Below the pieces are notes generated by a model that was given only the letters and a program-made list of their open reading frames with translations, was not told the DNA's origin and made no database searches. Below are positions 28,649-39,400 of a stretch of 64,000 bases of DNA, in pieces. The stretch spans positions 47,813,220 through 47,877,219 of the forward strand of contig NC_087063.1 of the NCBI RefSeq assembly GCF_963678635.1. The letters are read 5' to 3'. The stretch is from Symsagittifera roscoffensis. Its lineage: Eukaryota; Xenacoelomorpha; Acoela; Convolutidae. Within the stretch, counting starts at the first letter, position 1, and every line of letters starts with the position of its first letter. Position numbers and translations under genes: made by a program.

Positions 28649-31263
28649 CGTGGGCTAAAAAAATGATTATTTTGAGACTGAAAAGCGGTGGTATGGGGTT
28701 GTTCAATAATTTGTTCATAAGTATTATCATCTTGTGACTGGTGTGTCATTATATGTTGAATGGGACTTTGTGATGTGGTGAGTCGAAAATTTGGATTATG
28801 TGTGATGGCTAAGTTTCGAAAATTTCGTGGGACTAGGGATAGTGGATGGTTATTTGGTAGGGGTGGTAATTGTGGTGCCGTTGGCGTTATGTCTACATTG
28901 TTATGTTCTTCGTCGTATGTATTTTGTCGTGTTGCTATTTTTGTGTTATATTCCTTTATTTGTGCGTCTAAAAGAATTTTGTTTATAGATGTAGAAAAGA
29001 TTCCAAAAAATCCTGCAAATAGTATGCGTGCTACACTTGCTTGTCTATTGACTTGTGTGTGTATAGCACATGTGTTATAGATTCCTTTTAAGAGTGAAAA
29101 AAGAAATCCAATAAAGTTAAACATTGCGTATAAAATAGTCAATTTTTCTAAGATGTAGTAGGGCCATCCTAGAAAATCGAGGATCTCATTTTTGAGTGTA
29201 ACAAAGCTAAAAATGTTAATTGGTGATATATCTTGGGGACGGTATTTTTCACCGTTTAGATATATATAATCTTTAATGTCTTTAAAATATCCGCTATAGT
29301 CTTGCGTGTAGATATCGGCAAATCCTGCGGTTTCTGCAAGTTTGCGTAAATTTTGGTCTATTGATTGTCTTTGTATAGTGTCCATTTGTGTTAATAATTC
29401 TTGGAATTGTTGTGTTCTAATGTGATGTTGAATATCTGATTTTGAATAGATTCCTATTGATTGTAAGTCTATATTTGGGTTTCGAGCAATAGCGCGAATG
29501 CTTTCTGGTGAAAATTTTTTGAGTGATTGCATTAATGTGGGATATGGAGTGAGAAGATAATATTTATTTTCATCAGGGTTTAGTTGTACTACATTGTGGC
29601 TGTTTTCTGATCCACATGGGACTGCGGTATCCCAGAAATAGGTTCTTCGTGAAAGTGTATCCACGAAATGTACTTTATTCTTATAAAAGATAGGGATTCT
29701 TTTATAACATCGTTTATCTTCAAAAACGTATAGTGGTGATACTTTTTTAGTACAAGTATAAAACCATAAGATGTTTCCTTCATAGTCTAAAAAATTTGAT
29801 CTATTTCCAGATAATAAGTATCCTGCATAGGGTATTTTTAATACTGCTAGTGCAAGTGATTGTAATATTTGTGTTCGTTCTAATTCGCATAGGTGGTGTA
29901 GTGTTTCTAATTCGGAGAGTGACATTTCTTGAAAAATTCGGCTAATTGTATAATCTAGTTTCATATCTAAATGAATATCATAGTGGATATTACCGAAATA
30001 TGTAGTATTCATTAGTGATAATTCTTGCAAGCGTGTGCTTCTGGTGTCATGGGGTTTTAGATGTCCACCAGGTTGTCCGTTGCTTTTTTCAAAATTAACT
30101 GGTATATAGGATGTTCCTTCGTTTAGAGGATGACCTGTGGCATATGGGTCGATTTTTACTTTTCCAGTGGTCATGTCGAATCCTTTTTCGTATTCAACTA
30201 ATATTTCAGAATATTGTGTTCTGTGAAGTGGATTCCTGTATTTACATGCAAGTTCTGTTTCTTGATATATTTGGAAACGTGTCAATTTGTTTTCTATATT
30301 GTCTATGTTTCTAAAATTAGAACTTAGTTTTCGTGATGGATGGACTTGTTCATATGGAATTGATTGTATAAAATATTTTTCGTGAAATTTTATCATACGA
30401 GCGTGTATTTTTGCTACTTGAAATGTTGTACATGTATCTTCGGGTAACCAAACAATTGTAGCTTGTGTTCTCGTTGTAGGGTCGCAATAACCTTGATCAT
30501 TTTTACAAGGTAATCGGATTCCTTGATAGATCATTGTATTATCTGATAAATCTCGTGTTAGTTGTATTTTTTCGAGTTGTATTTTCCAATCAAAAAACAT
30601 TATTTCTTGGTATCCTTTATTTTTTGTGTCTGCTTTGCAGTTTGATGGGTTATTTATACCAATGTGTGGTATCCAATGTTTATCGTGTAGGTCATAGGTT
30701 AATCGTCCGTGTGCGCCGTTATACGGGTATTTTTCGTCTAGTTTTATATGTCCTTGGTGTCTTTCAAGTTGTGATTGATGTACAGAGTCTGAAAAAACTT
30801 GAAAATTAACTAACTTTCTTGCGGAGTTTTTATTTTGTGTGATGTTTAGTCTAAGTAATTCATTTTTACAATCGTCGGGATTGAGATGTAAAAGACGTTC
30901 TATATTACTCTGATAGAATGATTCATGGTCAAGTCGGTTTTTGTTTCCGTTCGAGACTTGTGAACAATGTACTTTCTTTTCGGAAAATGTTGCTGTGAAT
31001 TTATAACCTGTAACTGTTGTTGCTCGGGCTTTTGAATAGAGTGTTGCTATTACATCTGTGGTTTCTATAGCTTGTGGTTCTGTTTCACATTGTGATACTT
31101 GATTTATTGCATATTTATGTAGTGTTTTTTGTTCATTTTCTTCACAATCGTAATGTGTTACTAATAAATCTTGTGGTCCTGTACGAGGGGAAGGGTTAAT
31201 GTTTTGATTTGAGATTACTAGAAAAAGGAGTTGGAGAAAAATTAATAATTTTAGAATATACAT
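28645..31263 (-). CDS. env: Env-like glycoprotein, element B (intact)
   Basis: 872 residues, same length as A, about 95% identical by eye and fully open. Signal peptide ~1-19, ~700-residue ectodomain with the A cysteine set, membrane span ~708-728, second hydrophobic segment ~744-762, and a tail with PTAP (794-797) and PLPPLP-type prolines. It starts 13 nt inside the end of ORF4 and ends in the ATGA shared with ORF6. The extent of conservation compared with the decayed gag-pol of A suggests env was under selection until recently. The assignment as an envelope glycoprotein rests on position, signal peptide, cysteines and C-terminal anchor; the family is not certain. Confidence 0.8.
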   Translation of the reverse strand: MYILKLLIFLQLLFLVISNQNINPSPRTGPQDLLVTHYDCEENEQKTLHKYAINQVSQCETEPQAIETTDVIATLYSKARATTVTGYKFTATFSEKKVHCSQVSNGNKNRLDHESFYQSNIERLLHLNPDDCKNELLRLNITQNKNSARKLVNFQVFSDSVHQSQLERHQGHIKLDEKYPYNGAHGRLTYDLHDKHWIPHIGINNPSNCKADTKNKGYQEIMFFDWKIQLEKIQLTRDLSDNTMIYQGIRLPCKNDQGYCDPTTRTQATIVWLPEDTCTTFQVAKIHARMIKFHEKYFIQSIPYEQVHPSRKLSSNFRNIDNIENKLTRFQIYQETELACKYRNPLHRTQYSEILVEYEKGFDMTTGKVKIDPYATGHPLNEGTSYIPVNFEKSNGQPGGHLKPHDTRSTRLQELSLMNTTYFGNIHYDIHLDMKLDYTISRIFQEMSLSELETLHHLCELERTQILQSLALAVLKIPYAGYLLSGNRSNFLDYEGNILWFYTCTKKVSPLYVFEDKRCYKRIPIFYKNKVHFVDTLSRRTYFWDTAVPCGSENSHNVVQLNPDENKYYLLTPYPTLMQSLKKFSPESIRAIARNPNIDLQSIGIYSKSDIQHHIRTQQFQELLTQMDTIQRQSIDQNLRKLAETAGFADIYTQDYSGYFKDIKDYIYLNGEKYRPQDISPINIFSFVTLKNEILDFLGWPYYILEKLTILYAMFNFIGFLFSLLKGIYNTCAIHTQVNRQASVARILFAGFFGIFSTSINKILLDAQIKEYNTKIATRQNTYDEEHNNVDITPTAPQLPPLPNNHPLSLVPRNFRNLAITHNPNFRLTTSQSPIQHIMTHQSQDDNTYEQIIEQPHTTAFQSQNNHFFSPR

Positions 31264-32387
31264 GTGTATGATAATCCTGAGTATGGATTATAAAATGTAA
31301 TGTAGCCAATTGTGTTTTTGGTATATCTGTCGTATTTGTATATTACTTCAGTAGTTATAAACGGTGGTGGTAATGATTGAGCTGTTATGTTAGGTGGATT
31401 TAATGGGTAGGGATGTTGGGTAATATTGTTTAACTTAACTGTGATTTCAAACTTTAATTGTAAACTGTTTTGTTGGAGTATTTGAATATTGTGATCACGG
31501 ATATCGTTGTGAATATCTTGGCGATATTGTAATCTATTAAGTGCCCAGTTATGAAGGCGGTTACTTTCTTGATGTTGTCCAAATAGTGGTGGAGGTGCTG
31601 TAAATGTATTCCAATCTAGTCTTAAAGGAATATTTATTGATGATTGTTCTTGATATCTGGCGTCGAGATTATTTGGAAAATTTAAGTTAAAAGGTGGTGG
31701 TGAAATCTGGCTTATTGATGGTGTTGATGGTAGTGATAATGTTTCTGGTAGTGATGAGGATGTTGTTGTATCCGTAGAAATATCTATTGGATTATTGACT
31801 AAATTTAATTCACCTTGTGTAAATGAATGTGTTGTCCAATATGGTAGTCGTGATGCCTGGTTTGGGGGGTTAAAGGGATTTTAACGTATTTGTTCAGATG
31901 TTGGTGTTGAACCTAAGTAATCTGATGGTAGGCTTGAGGTGCTACGTTGTGAAAGAATCGTAGGGGTTTCTGGTAATGTATCAATGGTGTTTTCTGGAGT
32001 GTTTTGTGATGGGGATTGAGGTATATCAAAGTGAACTCGTGGAGTTTGAAGATTTCTGTTTCGTCGAGGATGTATAATTTGTCTATTTATTTCGACTGTA
32101 TTTTGGTTTTGACTAGAATTTCTTATTCTACTTAGTTCTTGTGGTAGTGTTGGGTATAGGTTATATGTTGGTTCGCTTAAAGGTGCTTGTCGTTGAACTG
32201 GTTCTAGTGGTTCTGATAAACGAGCATGTCGTTCTTCAAAAGTGTATGGATTGTCTTGAAAAGAAATTCGTGTAGATGTTTGAGGATTTTGAGTAGTTGA
32301 AGGTGGTGTTTGGTTATCTTGGGATGATGTCGGTGAAGACTGATTCTGTGACTGTTGGGTAGCAATTTTTGATGGATTTTTGAATTG
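31251..32387 (-). pseudogene. ORF4, Ser/Pro-rich accessory protein, element B (nonsense)
   Basis: 379 codons stop-to-stop, interrupted once by TAA at 31883-31881 (GAA in A). A's own nonsense codon is elsewhere (TGG here), so the frame was intact in the common source and broke independently. N-terminal ~255 residues Ser/Pro/Thr/Gln-rich; C-terminal ~120 residues conserved, ending NPYSGLSYTCIF. A TAA lies directly upstream at 32390-32388 and there is no early in-frame ATG, so a frameshift from TM2 cannot produce it; splicing or non-AUG initiation is required. Function unknown. Confidence 0.6.
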
Positions 32388-32392
32388 TTACT

Positions 32393-32581
32393 TTAGTGGG
32401 AAGGTTTATGTTTATTATAGTATTCTTCCAAAAAAAGAATTAGAAGGATTGTTGCTAGGGCAAATGTGAAGATTGCTTTCTTTATACATTTACATATTGT
32501 CAAAATGAGGGATGATAAAAATGTTATGAAAATTACAAACAATAAAAAAATATCGGTTCTACTGAAAATTGTTCGTATCAT
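32393..32581 (-). CDS. TM2, small hairpin membrane protein, element B
   Basis: 62 residues; two hydrophobic spans around a CKCIKK turn. Nearly identical to the A copy (14223-14411). Its start overlaps the TM1 stop as ATGA. Viroporin-like by size and topology only. Confidence 0.65.
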   Translation of the reverse strand: MIRTIFSRTDIFLLFVIFITFLSSLILTICKCIKKAIFTFALATILLILFLEEYYNKHKPSH

Positions 32582-32808
32582 TTAGACAAGTTATATGACT
32601 CGTACCTGTGGATATAATCAAGGGTTTTGGAAAGTTGGAGGAATAGTTCGAGAATAGTGTAGAAAATTAAAAAAATGTTACAAAAAATGATTAGGATTAT
32701 TAGAAAAGATTCAAGTATATCAAAAAGAAATATTATAAAGGTTTCAAGTATTGTAAAAAAATGTTTAAGATTTATGAGTATTTGAGTAACTGATTGAGAG
32801 AAGAGCAT
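32578..32808 (-). CDS. TM1, small double-membrane-span protein, element B
   Basis: 76 residues, the same length as the A copy but more diverged in the first 30 residues; the second span (FLIILIIFCNIFLIFYTILEL) is strongly kept. It is followed by TM2 in ATGA overlap. Probably membrane-inserted twice. Confidence 0.65.
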   Translation of the reverse strand: MLFSQSVTQILINLKHFFTILETFIIFLFDILESFLIILIIFCNIFLIFYTILELFLQLSKTLDYIHRYESYNLSK

Positions 32809-33406
32809 TTAAGAAATGATCTCTTGGTCGAATATTTTTTGCTGTTTGAGGCGATTTTCTAGTGTGGTCGGATTATTTATTAGTTTTTTGACAAGTGGGT
32901 TGAGTTCTGTAAAAAATTGTTGGGGGCAATTTTCATGGTGACTGGGAGGTCGTCTTTTTCTTTATTTTTGTTTGTCAAATGATCCGGGGTATGGTGAGAT
33001 TTTTATACTTTAGGCTAATTAAAATGTTCATTTTGTTACTTTAGGCTAAGTTAACAAATTTGCTTTGGGGGTATTCGTGGTCTGAGTTGGGGAAATATTG
33101 TTGATCTTTGGGTTATTAGATAAGGGAGGGGTACGGTATTATGGTGATATTTGTTTTAGTTGTCAAGTTGGAGTGGTTTGCTTATTTTTGACCTGGAGGT
33201 CGTAAAGTTATAGTTATAGATGTGCCTGGAGTTCTATATGATTCGTCTAATTGGTCTTAGTTTGAGTTAGAGAAAGTGACGGATTGGATGAATCCTATTG
33301 GTCTATTTTGAACTAGAATTATTACGTACTTGTCAGCATGTTATTTTGAAAAATAAAAATGAAAAATGTTTCGAAGGTTTCAAGATTGTGAAGTATAATG
33401 TTAAAA
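32809..33406 (-). other. Pol-to-TM1 spacer, element B
   Basis: 598 bases collinear with 13403-13995 of A, without an ORF. It keeps the double TTAGCCTAAA-type repeat (about 33012-33052). It presumably holds the acceptor for mRNAs of the 3' genes. Confidence 0.4.
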
Positions 33407-36400
33407 TTACTTTTGAAATTCCACTTTCTTTAAAATTTTAGATTGGGGGATGAATATTTTATAGTTTTTACGTGGTTGATTTCGGAGTCTTGTTGTTTTT
33501 CTATTTTCTGATTTGTCGATTTGTTCTTGGAGTATTATTTGTTCGGTCATTTTTCTATTTTTTCTTTGTTTTGGTGATTCTTTATGGTTTTGTGTATTGA
33601 TTTTGGTGGCAATTGGTTTTGTGTTTTGATTTTCGGTGGGGTTATCATTTTGTTCTGTGTTTTTCAGATGTGGTTCATTTTGAATGATTTTTAATCCTGT
33701 GAAAGAATATAATTGAGTTAATTCGCGGAGTGCGTATTCTTTTGGGTAATAAGGTAATAGGTTGTTTCGATGTTGAACGATTTCTTTTTTGTTTGAGTCG
33801 GTAATTTTATATGTGACATCAGTGGGTTTTGCAATTATTTGGTATGGTCCTTTTCGAAGGGGTTGTAATTTTTTAGAAATTCCTTTTTGAGTATTAAAAT
33901 TATGTATTAAAACAAATGTTCCAATTTTTAAATCGGAGGCTGGTGTAAAACGTGAATTGATTTGTTCATTAATGTTTTGTCTTTGTAATAACTTTTTTGT
34001 TATTTTTTGATAAATTTCATTGTGTTTTTTATCTCTATTTAGAATCCATTCGGTGTGTGTACCGGAGGCTAGTTTAAGAATTTGTGGGTGATGAAAATGA
34101 TCTTCATCGTGTGTATGTAAAGGTAGGTTATAACAAATTGAGTCTTTATTTGGTTGACAATAACCTTGTGCGTTTTTATGAGAATTTGCTGTAAACATTA
34201 TTGGTTTGCGTGGCTTTTGGTTAAAAACCATTTCGTATGGTGACATTCCTAAAGTTGTCGTAGTTTGTGAATTATACGCTAAGGGAAATAATTTTACATC
34301 TGCTGACCATTCGGTATATTTTGTATCATTTCCGTTGATGATACATCTAAGATATTCTTGTAATGAACGGTTCATACCTTCGACTAAGCCGTTTGTCCAA
34401 GGTGCATGAGATGTACGTGGTTTGTGTTTAATGTTATATAAATGACATAGTGTGATAATTTCATTATTTATGAATTCTGTACCGTTGTCTGTAACTAAAA
34501 TTTCTGGTAGTCCGAATTTTGCTATCCAGTGTTCATAGAGTGTTGTGTAAGCGTAATAAGCGTTACAATGTGGTACTGGGTTAAGTGCTACATAATGTGT
34601 AAATGCGTCAACAATTACCATAATGTAGGAGTTTCCTTCTGATGAGGGTGAAATTGGTCCTTTAGTATCAAATGAGATACGATGATTAAAGTACAAACTT
34701 TGTCCTTTAAAATCTTGTTTTTGTGCTATTTGTTTTTGATTTGGGTAAGGTTTATTTAGTTGACATACTATACAGTCATTGCATAGTACTTTTATCCAAA
34801 TTGGTGCATTTGGGAAGTAAAAATTTTGTATAAAATTTGAATATGTTTTCTCTGATCCAGAGTGTCCTTTAATATTTTGTGTATGTGAAATATTAAAAGC
34901 TATAAGAATCATACTTAAAGGGAGACATGGAACTGTAGATTCATTTAGGTTATACTCTAAAAGGTCTATATTTTCGTTAATTGTTGTGTTGTTAAATTTG
35001 CGAAAGTATCGGAGGAGTGTTTTGTTTCCTAGAATGGTTGAATCTGCTTTGATAGGTTTAGTTTTATATTTGTGCCATGATTTCAGTTGTCGAATTACTG
35101 GGTCAAGGTTTTGATATTGTTTCAGTGTTGAAATTGTAATTATTTCTGTTGGGGGGAGAAAAATGTTTTCGATTTCTAATTTAGATAAGGGTATTGTATC
35201 AAGTGGGTCGTGGAGGTCAAAAACTTGATTTATTGTGTATTTTGAATCATTTGTTTGTGGTCCTGATAAATTTATTTTATCAGTTAAATCTTCTTTTTCA
35301 ATTAGTGGAAAATGGTCTTTCTTAGGCAGGTGTTGTTTTGTTCGTTTTTGTTGGGTGTTATTTTTTATCCATTGAGAATATGGGATTGGTTTGAAAGTTG
35401 ATGTTCCAAGTAAATCAACTTCATAATGATTATTTTGACAATCTAAATAAAGTGGGAAATGTTGTAAACTATTTATTTGTGATTGTTCAATATCAGTTTT
35501 TACTGCATATTTGCATTCCAATCGGGGTGATGTTTCGTTTTCTGCAAGGTAGAATTTTATGTTTTTGGGTATTTCCACTGTTGTTTTTCGTGTAAGTAAT
35601 TCAGGTGGTGTATTTCGACTTAAGGTGTCTGGTAATGCAAGATTTTTTCCTGCAGTCCAAACTATATGTAAGTTTGGAAATTTCATTAGAATTAGTTGAA
35701 ATCTGTAAACTCGGTGGTTTGGGTTAGATTTTTGTGTAAAGAGAAAGATGATTGGTTTATGGTCTGTGAATAGAACTGTTGGATGTTTTGATCCAAGTAT
35801 CAGAAATTCATATTCTGTCAGTGTATGTATTATGGCTGTACATTCTCTCATTAGAGTTGAGAGTCGTAGCTCTGCTTGAGTGAATAATCGAGAATTTGCT
35901 GATATGAGGTTCATTTTATTTGTACCATTATGTGATTGTAATAGTGCTGCACCGATGCCAAAGTTCGAAGCATCGCACATTGCATAAAATGGTTGATTTG
36001 AATCTGGAATTGTGTTTGAAATTTGTTCAGTTAAAAGTTTCTTTATTTCTTCAAATCGTGTTTGATGTTCTATGTTCCATTCAAAGTTATTTTGTTGTCT
36101 AAGGATGTTATAAAATGGTCGTAGATATAATTGCATTTTATAAACATATTTACTTAAAAAGTTTAACATTCCAAGAAATTCTTGGATTTTCTTTTTATTT
36201 GTTGGTGGTTGAAGTTTTTGAGTAGCGTCAATGCGTGATTTCAATGGAGTGATTGTTTTTCTTTCTATATTATGTCCTAAGAATTTAACTCTTGTCAAAA
36301 AGAAGTGTGATTTATCGGGGGCGGCCTTCAGATTTTCGTTCTGAAGTATTTGGTGATATTTTTCTAAAACATTGAACATTTCTTCTTTAGTCTGTGATTG

Positions 36401-39400
36401 CATAAAAACATCGTCTAAATAGGTGATTGCGTTTTTCTTGAGTATTAGTGGTCGAAAAATTTTGCTCATAAAAGCTGAAAATGCTGCTGGTCCTATGGAT
36501 ATTCCATAGAATAAACGGTTGAATTCATATTGTTGGTTTCCGATAACAAATTGTGTTAAACGTCGTGATTGTTCATCTAGTGGCATTTGATTGTATGCAC
36601 TATTCATATCGGCGGTTGTAAAGTATTTGCCGTTTATTTTTGTTAAAATAACTTGTATTGGTTCAATGGGCCAATTACATTTTGATTCATCTATAAGTGA
36701 ATTGAGGTATCTAGCATCGAGAACGATTTTTAATGATTCTCCTTTAGCTAGAATGATAACGGGGTTGATAAATGTGTTGCCTTTTGGTTGTTCTTCTTTA
36801 TTAACTGGTGATATAATGTTGTATTGTTCTAAAATGTCGAGTAATCTGTTCACTTTATCATGTAAGTGAATTGGTACTTTACTTGCTCTCTGTTTTTTGA
36901 AAACTGCGTCTGGTTTTAACGGGAGATGTAGTGATGAACTGATTTTGCCAACATCGAATTTTGATGTTGCATAGACTGATGAATATTTAATTAGCTGTTT
37001 GGCTAATTTTTCGAATTCGTCTTGTGTTATTTGTGAATGTTGGAAATTAAACATTGTTAAAAATTTTTGTTGGTCCTCTGTGTAGTTACTTATGTTGAAT
37101 GTAGGTTTGAAATATGGAGTTTTTGTGAAATAATCCGTATTTCTGTTTTCGTTACTTATTATATTATTTATAGATAATTCTTCATTAAGAATTGTAGATT
37201 GGCAAATATCTAGTAATTGGAGTATATTATTTACGCGATAGGCTTTTTCGTGTATTGGTGATATTGTAGCGTTGGTTTCACAGTATCCTAAAAGTCCTAA
37301 AGGTAATGTTACTTGGTAAGGTGTGTTATTATAGACATGTAAGGAAATGATATCGGAATTCGAATTTTTCAAATATTTTATGGATGAGATTGTAATTTTG
37401 AAAAATTTGTGAATAGGTTTGAATTCAAATTCTGACATATAAAATTTTTGTTTGTTTTGTTCTTTATCATATTGGTGAACTTGTTTGATTGAAAAATTAT
37501 AGATATTTCCTGATAGTGGTTTTAAGTGTTTTCTTTGTTGGTTAAATATCGGGTAGAATTTTGAAAAGAATGGTGGTTGTTTATTTAATCTTTGAAAAAA
37601 TGTTAAGGATGTTTCTTTTGTTTTTGTATATTTATCTTTGATTAATATTTTACTATTTAGTATGTTAATTGTTGGTATATACTTCGAAATAAATGGTATT
37701 CCAATGATATTATATTTAATATCAGTGATATGGAATATTTGTTTAAATGGCTTATTTAAAATTTTGCTTTGCTCCATTGTTCTGGTGGGGAGGAGAAATA
37801 ATTGGATTTTTCCGTAGTTTATCAATGTTGATCCTTGTGCTGTTGCTAACTTACTGGAGGTTTCAAGAGGTGTTAGCTTTGGGTGTAAGGTTTTTATTTC
37901 ATTCCATGTGGGGATGTTTATTATGTTTGATTCTGCTCCTGAATCAATTAAAAAATCTATTTCAAGGTCTGGTGGTTGAAATTCTTTATTTCTTGGGCTT
38001 TCTAAGAGAAATGGTATTGTCCAAATTTTTTCTTTGGGTTGTTCTTTTTGTATATTTTGATAAATATGGTTTGTATTCAAGCATTTTGTTTTGGTATTTT
38101 TATTGGTTTGATCTGTAGTGTTAATCTCATTTGTTTCTTGCGTCGTTGGTGTGGAATTTATGGGTGTAGTGTAATAATTTTGAAGAAATTCTGATTGATT
38201 TTCATATATGTGTGATGAAAAGGGTTGTTCATATATGACAGATTCATAGTCATTTTCGACTTTTATCATATTGATAGAAAGAGTGTTTTCAGTATCACTT
38301 TCTGAATCTGATGATGTACAGTTTATTTGATTGAGTTGTAACGTATCAGTTACTGTGTCATCAATACCTGGAGGGTCTGATGTTGTTTCTGGGTTAGACT
38401 GTACTTGATTGATTTGTCTTTGATGTTTAGGTGTACTACTTCTGTGGCGATTATTAGAATTATTATAGTTATTATTATTCCGGTGTGGTGATTGGGAATA
38501 ATTTCTATAACGATTATTATAACTTGAGTGTCGATTTTGTGAATTATTTCGCGATCTGTTTTGGTAATTATTGTTTGGTCTGTTATAGTTCGATCTATTA
38601 TATGAGTTATTCCTTGATTGACTGTTCGGGTAATTCTGGTTTCGGTTGTTTGAATAACTTCTATTTCGATTATAGGAGTAGTTTCTATTCCTATTGTATG
38701 ATGAATTTCGTGATTGGTTGTTTGGATAGTAGTTATTTCTTGATTGGGAATTAGATCTAGAAACAAATCGTTGTGTATTTGAATTTGATCTGGAGTAGTT
38801 ATTTCGACTATTTGGTCTATTGTAGTGATTTTGTGATGAATTGTTCGTGTTTCTTCGTTCTGGTGATCTTCCTCTATAACTTGAGTTATATGGTGATTGA
38901 TTTCTTGTATAATTTGTATTGTTCGGGAGTGGTTTTCCTGAACTGTTGTTGCTGTGGACTGTTTTGTTCGGTAGATTTTGATCTTTTTTCATGTATTGAT
39001 AGAATGATTTATTTGGTTCTTTATATTTTTGAGGTTTATTTTGATTGTCTTGCTGTTTTTGTCTACATTCGGAAATACTATGTCCGTATCGTCGGCAATA
39101 ATTACACCATTTTTTGAAAGATGGTTTGCCTTTAAAGTTTGGGTTCTTTTCATAAATATTGAGTATTTCAGTGATTTTTTCAACGAGGTCTGTCTCTGAT
39201 TCCTGTATATTATTAATATTAGTGGGAGTCGTTTCAATTCTGTTAACGTATTGTAGTTTCAGATTTTCCGTTTCTTCTAGTTTCATCGTGATTTCTGCTT
39301 GTTCTAATTTGTCTACTAGTTTTCGAAAATCTAAATCGGGTTCTCGAATTGAAGAAGGATGGGATGCTCTCTTTTTTATTGCTATTTTCCTTAATTGTGG

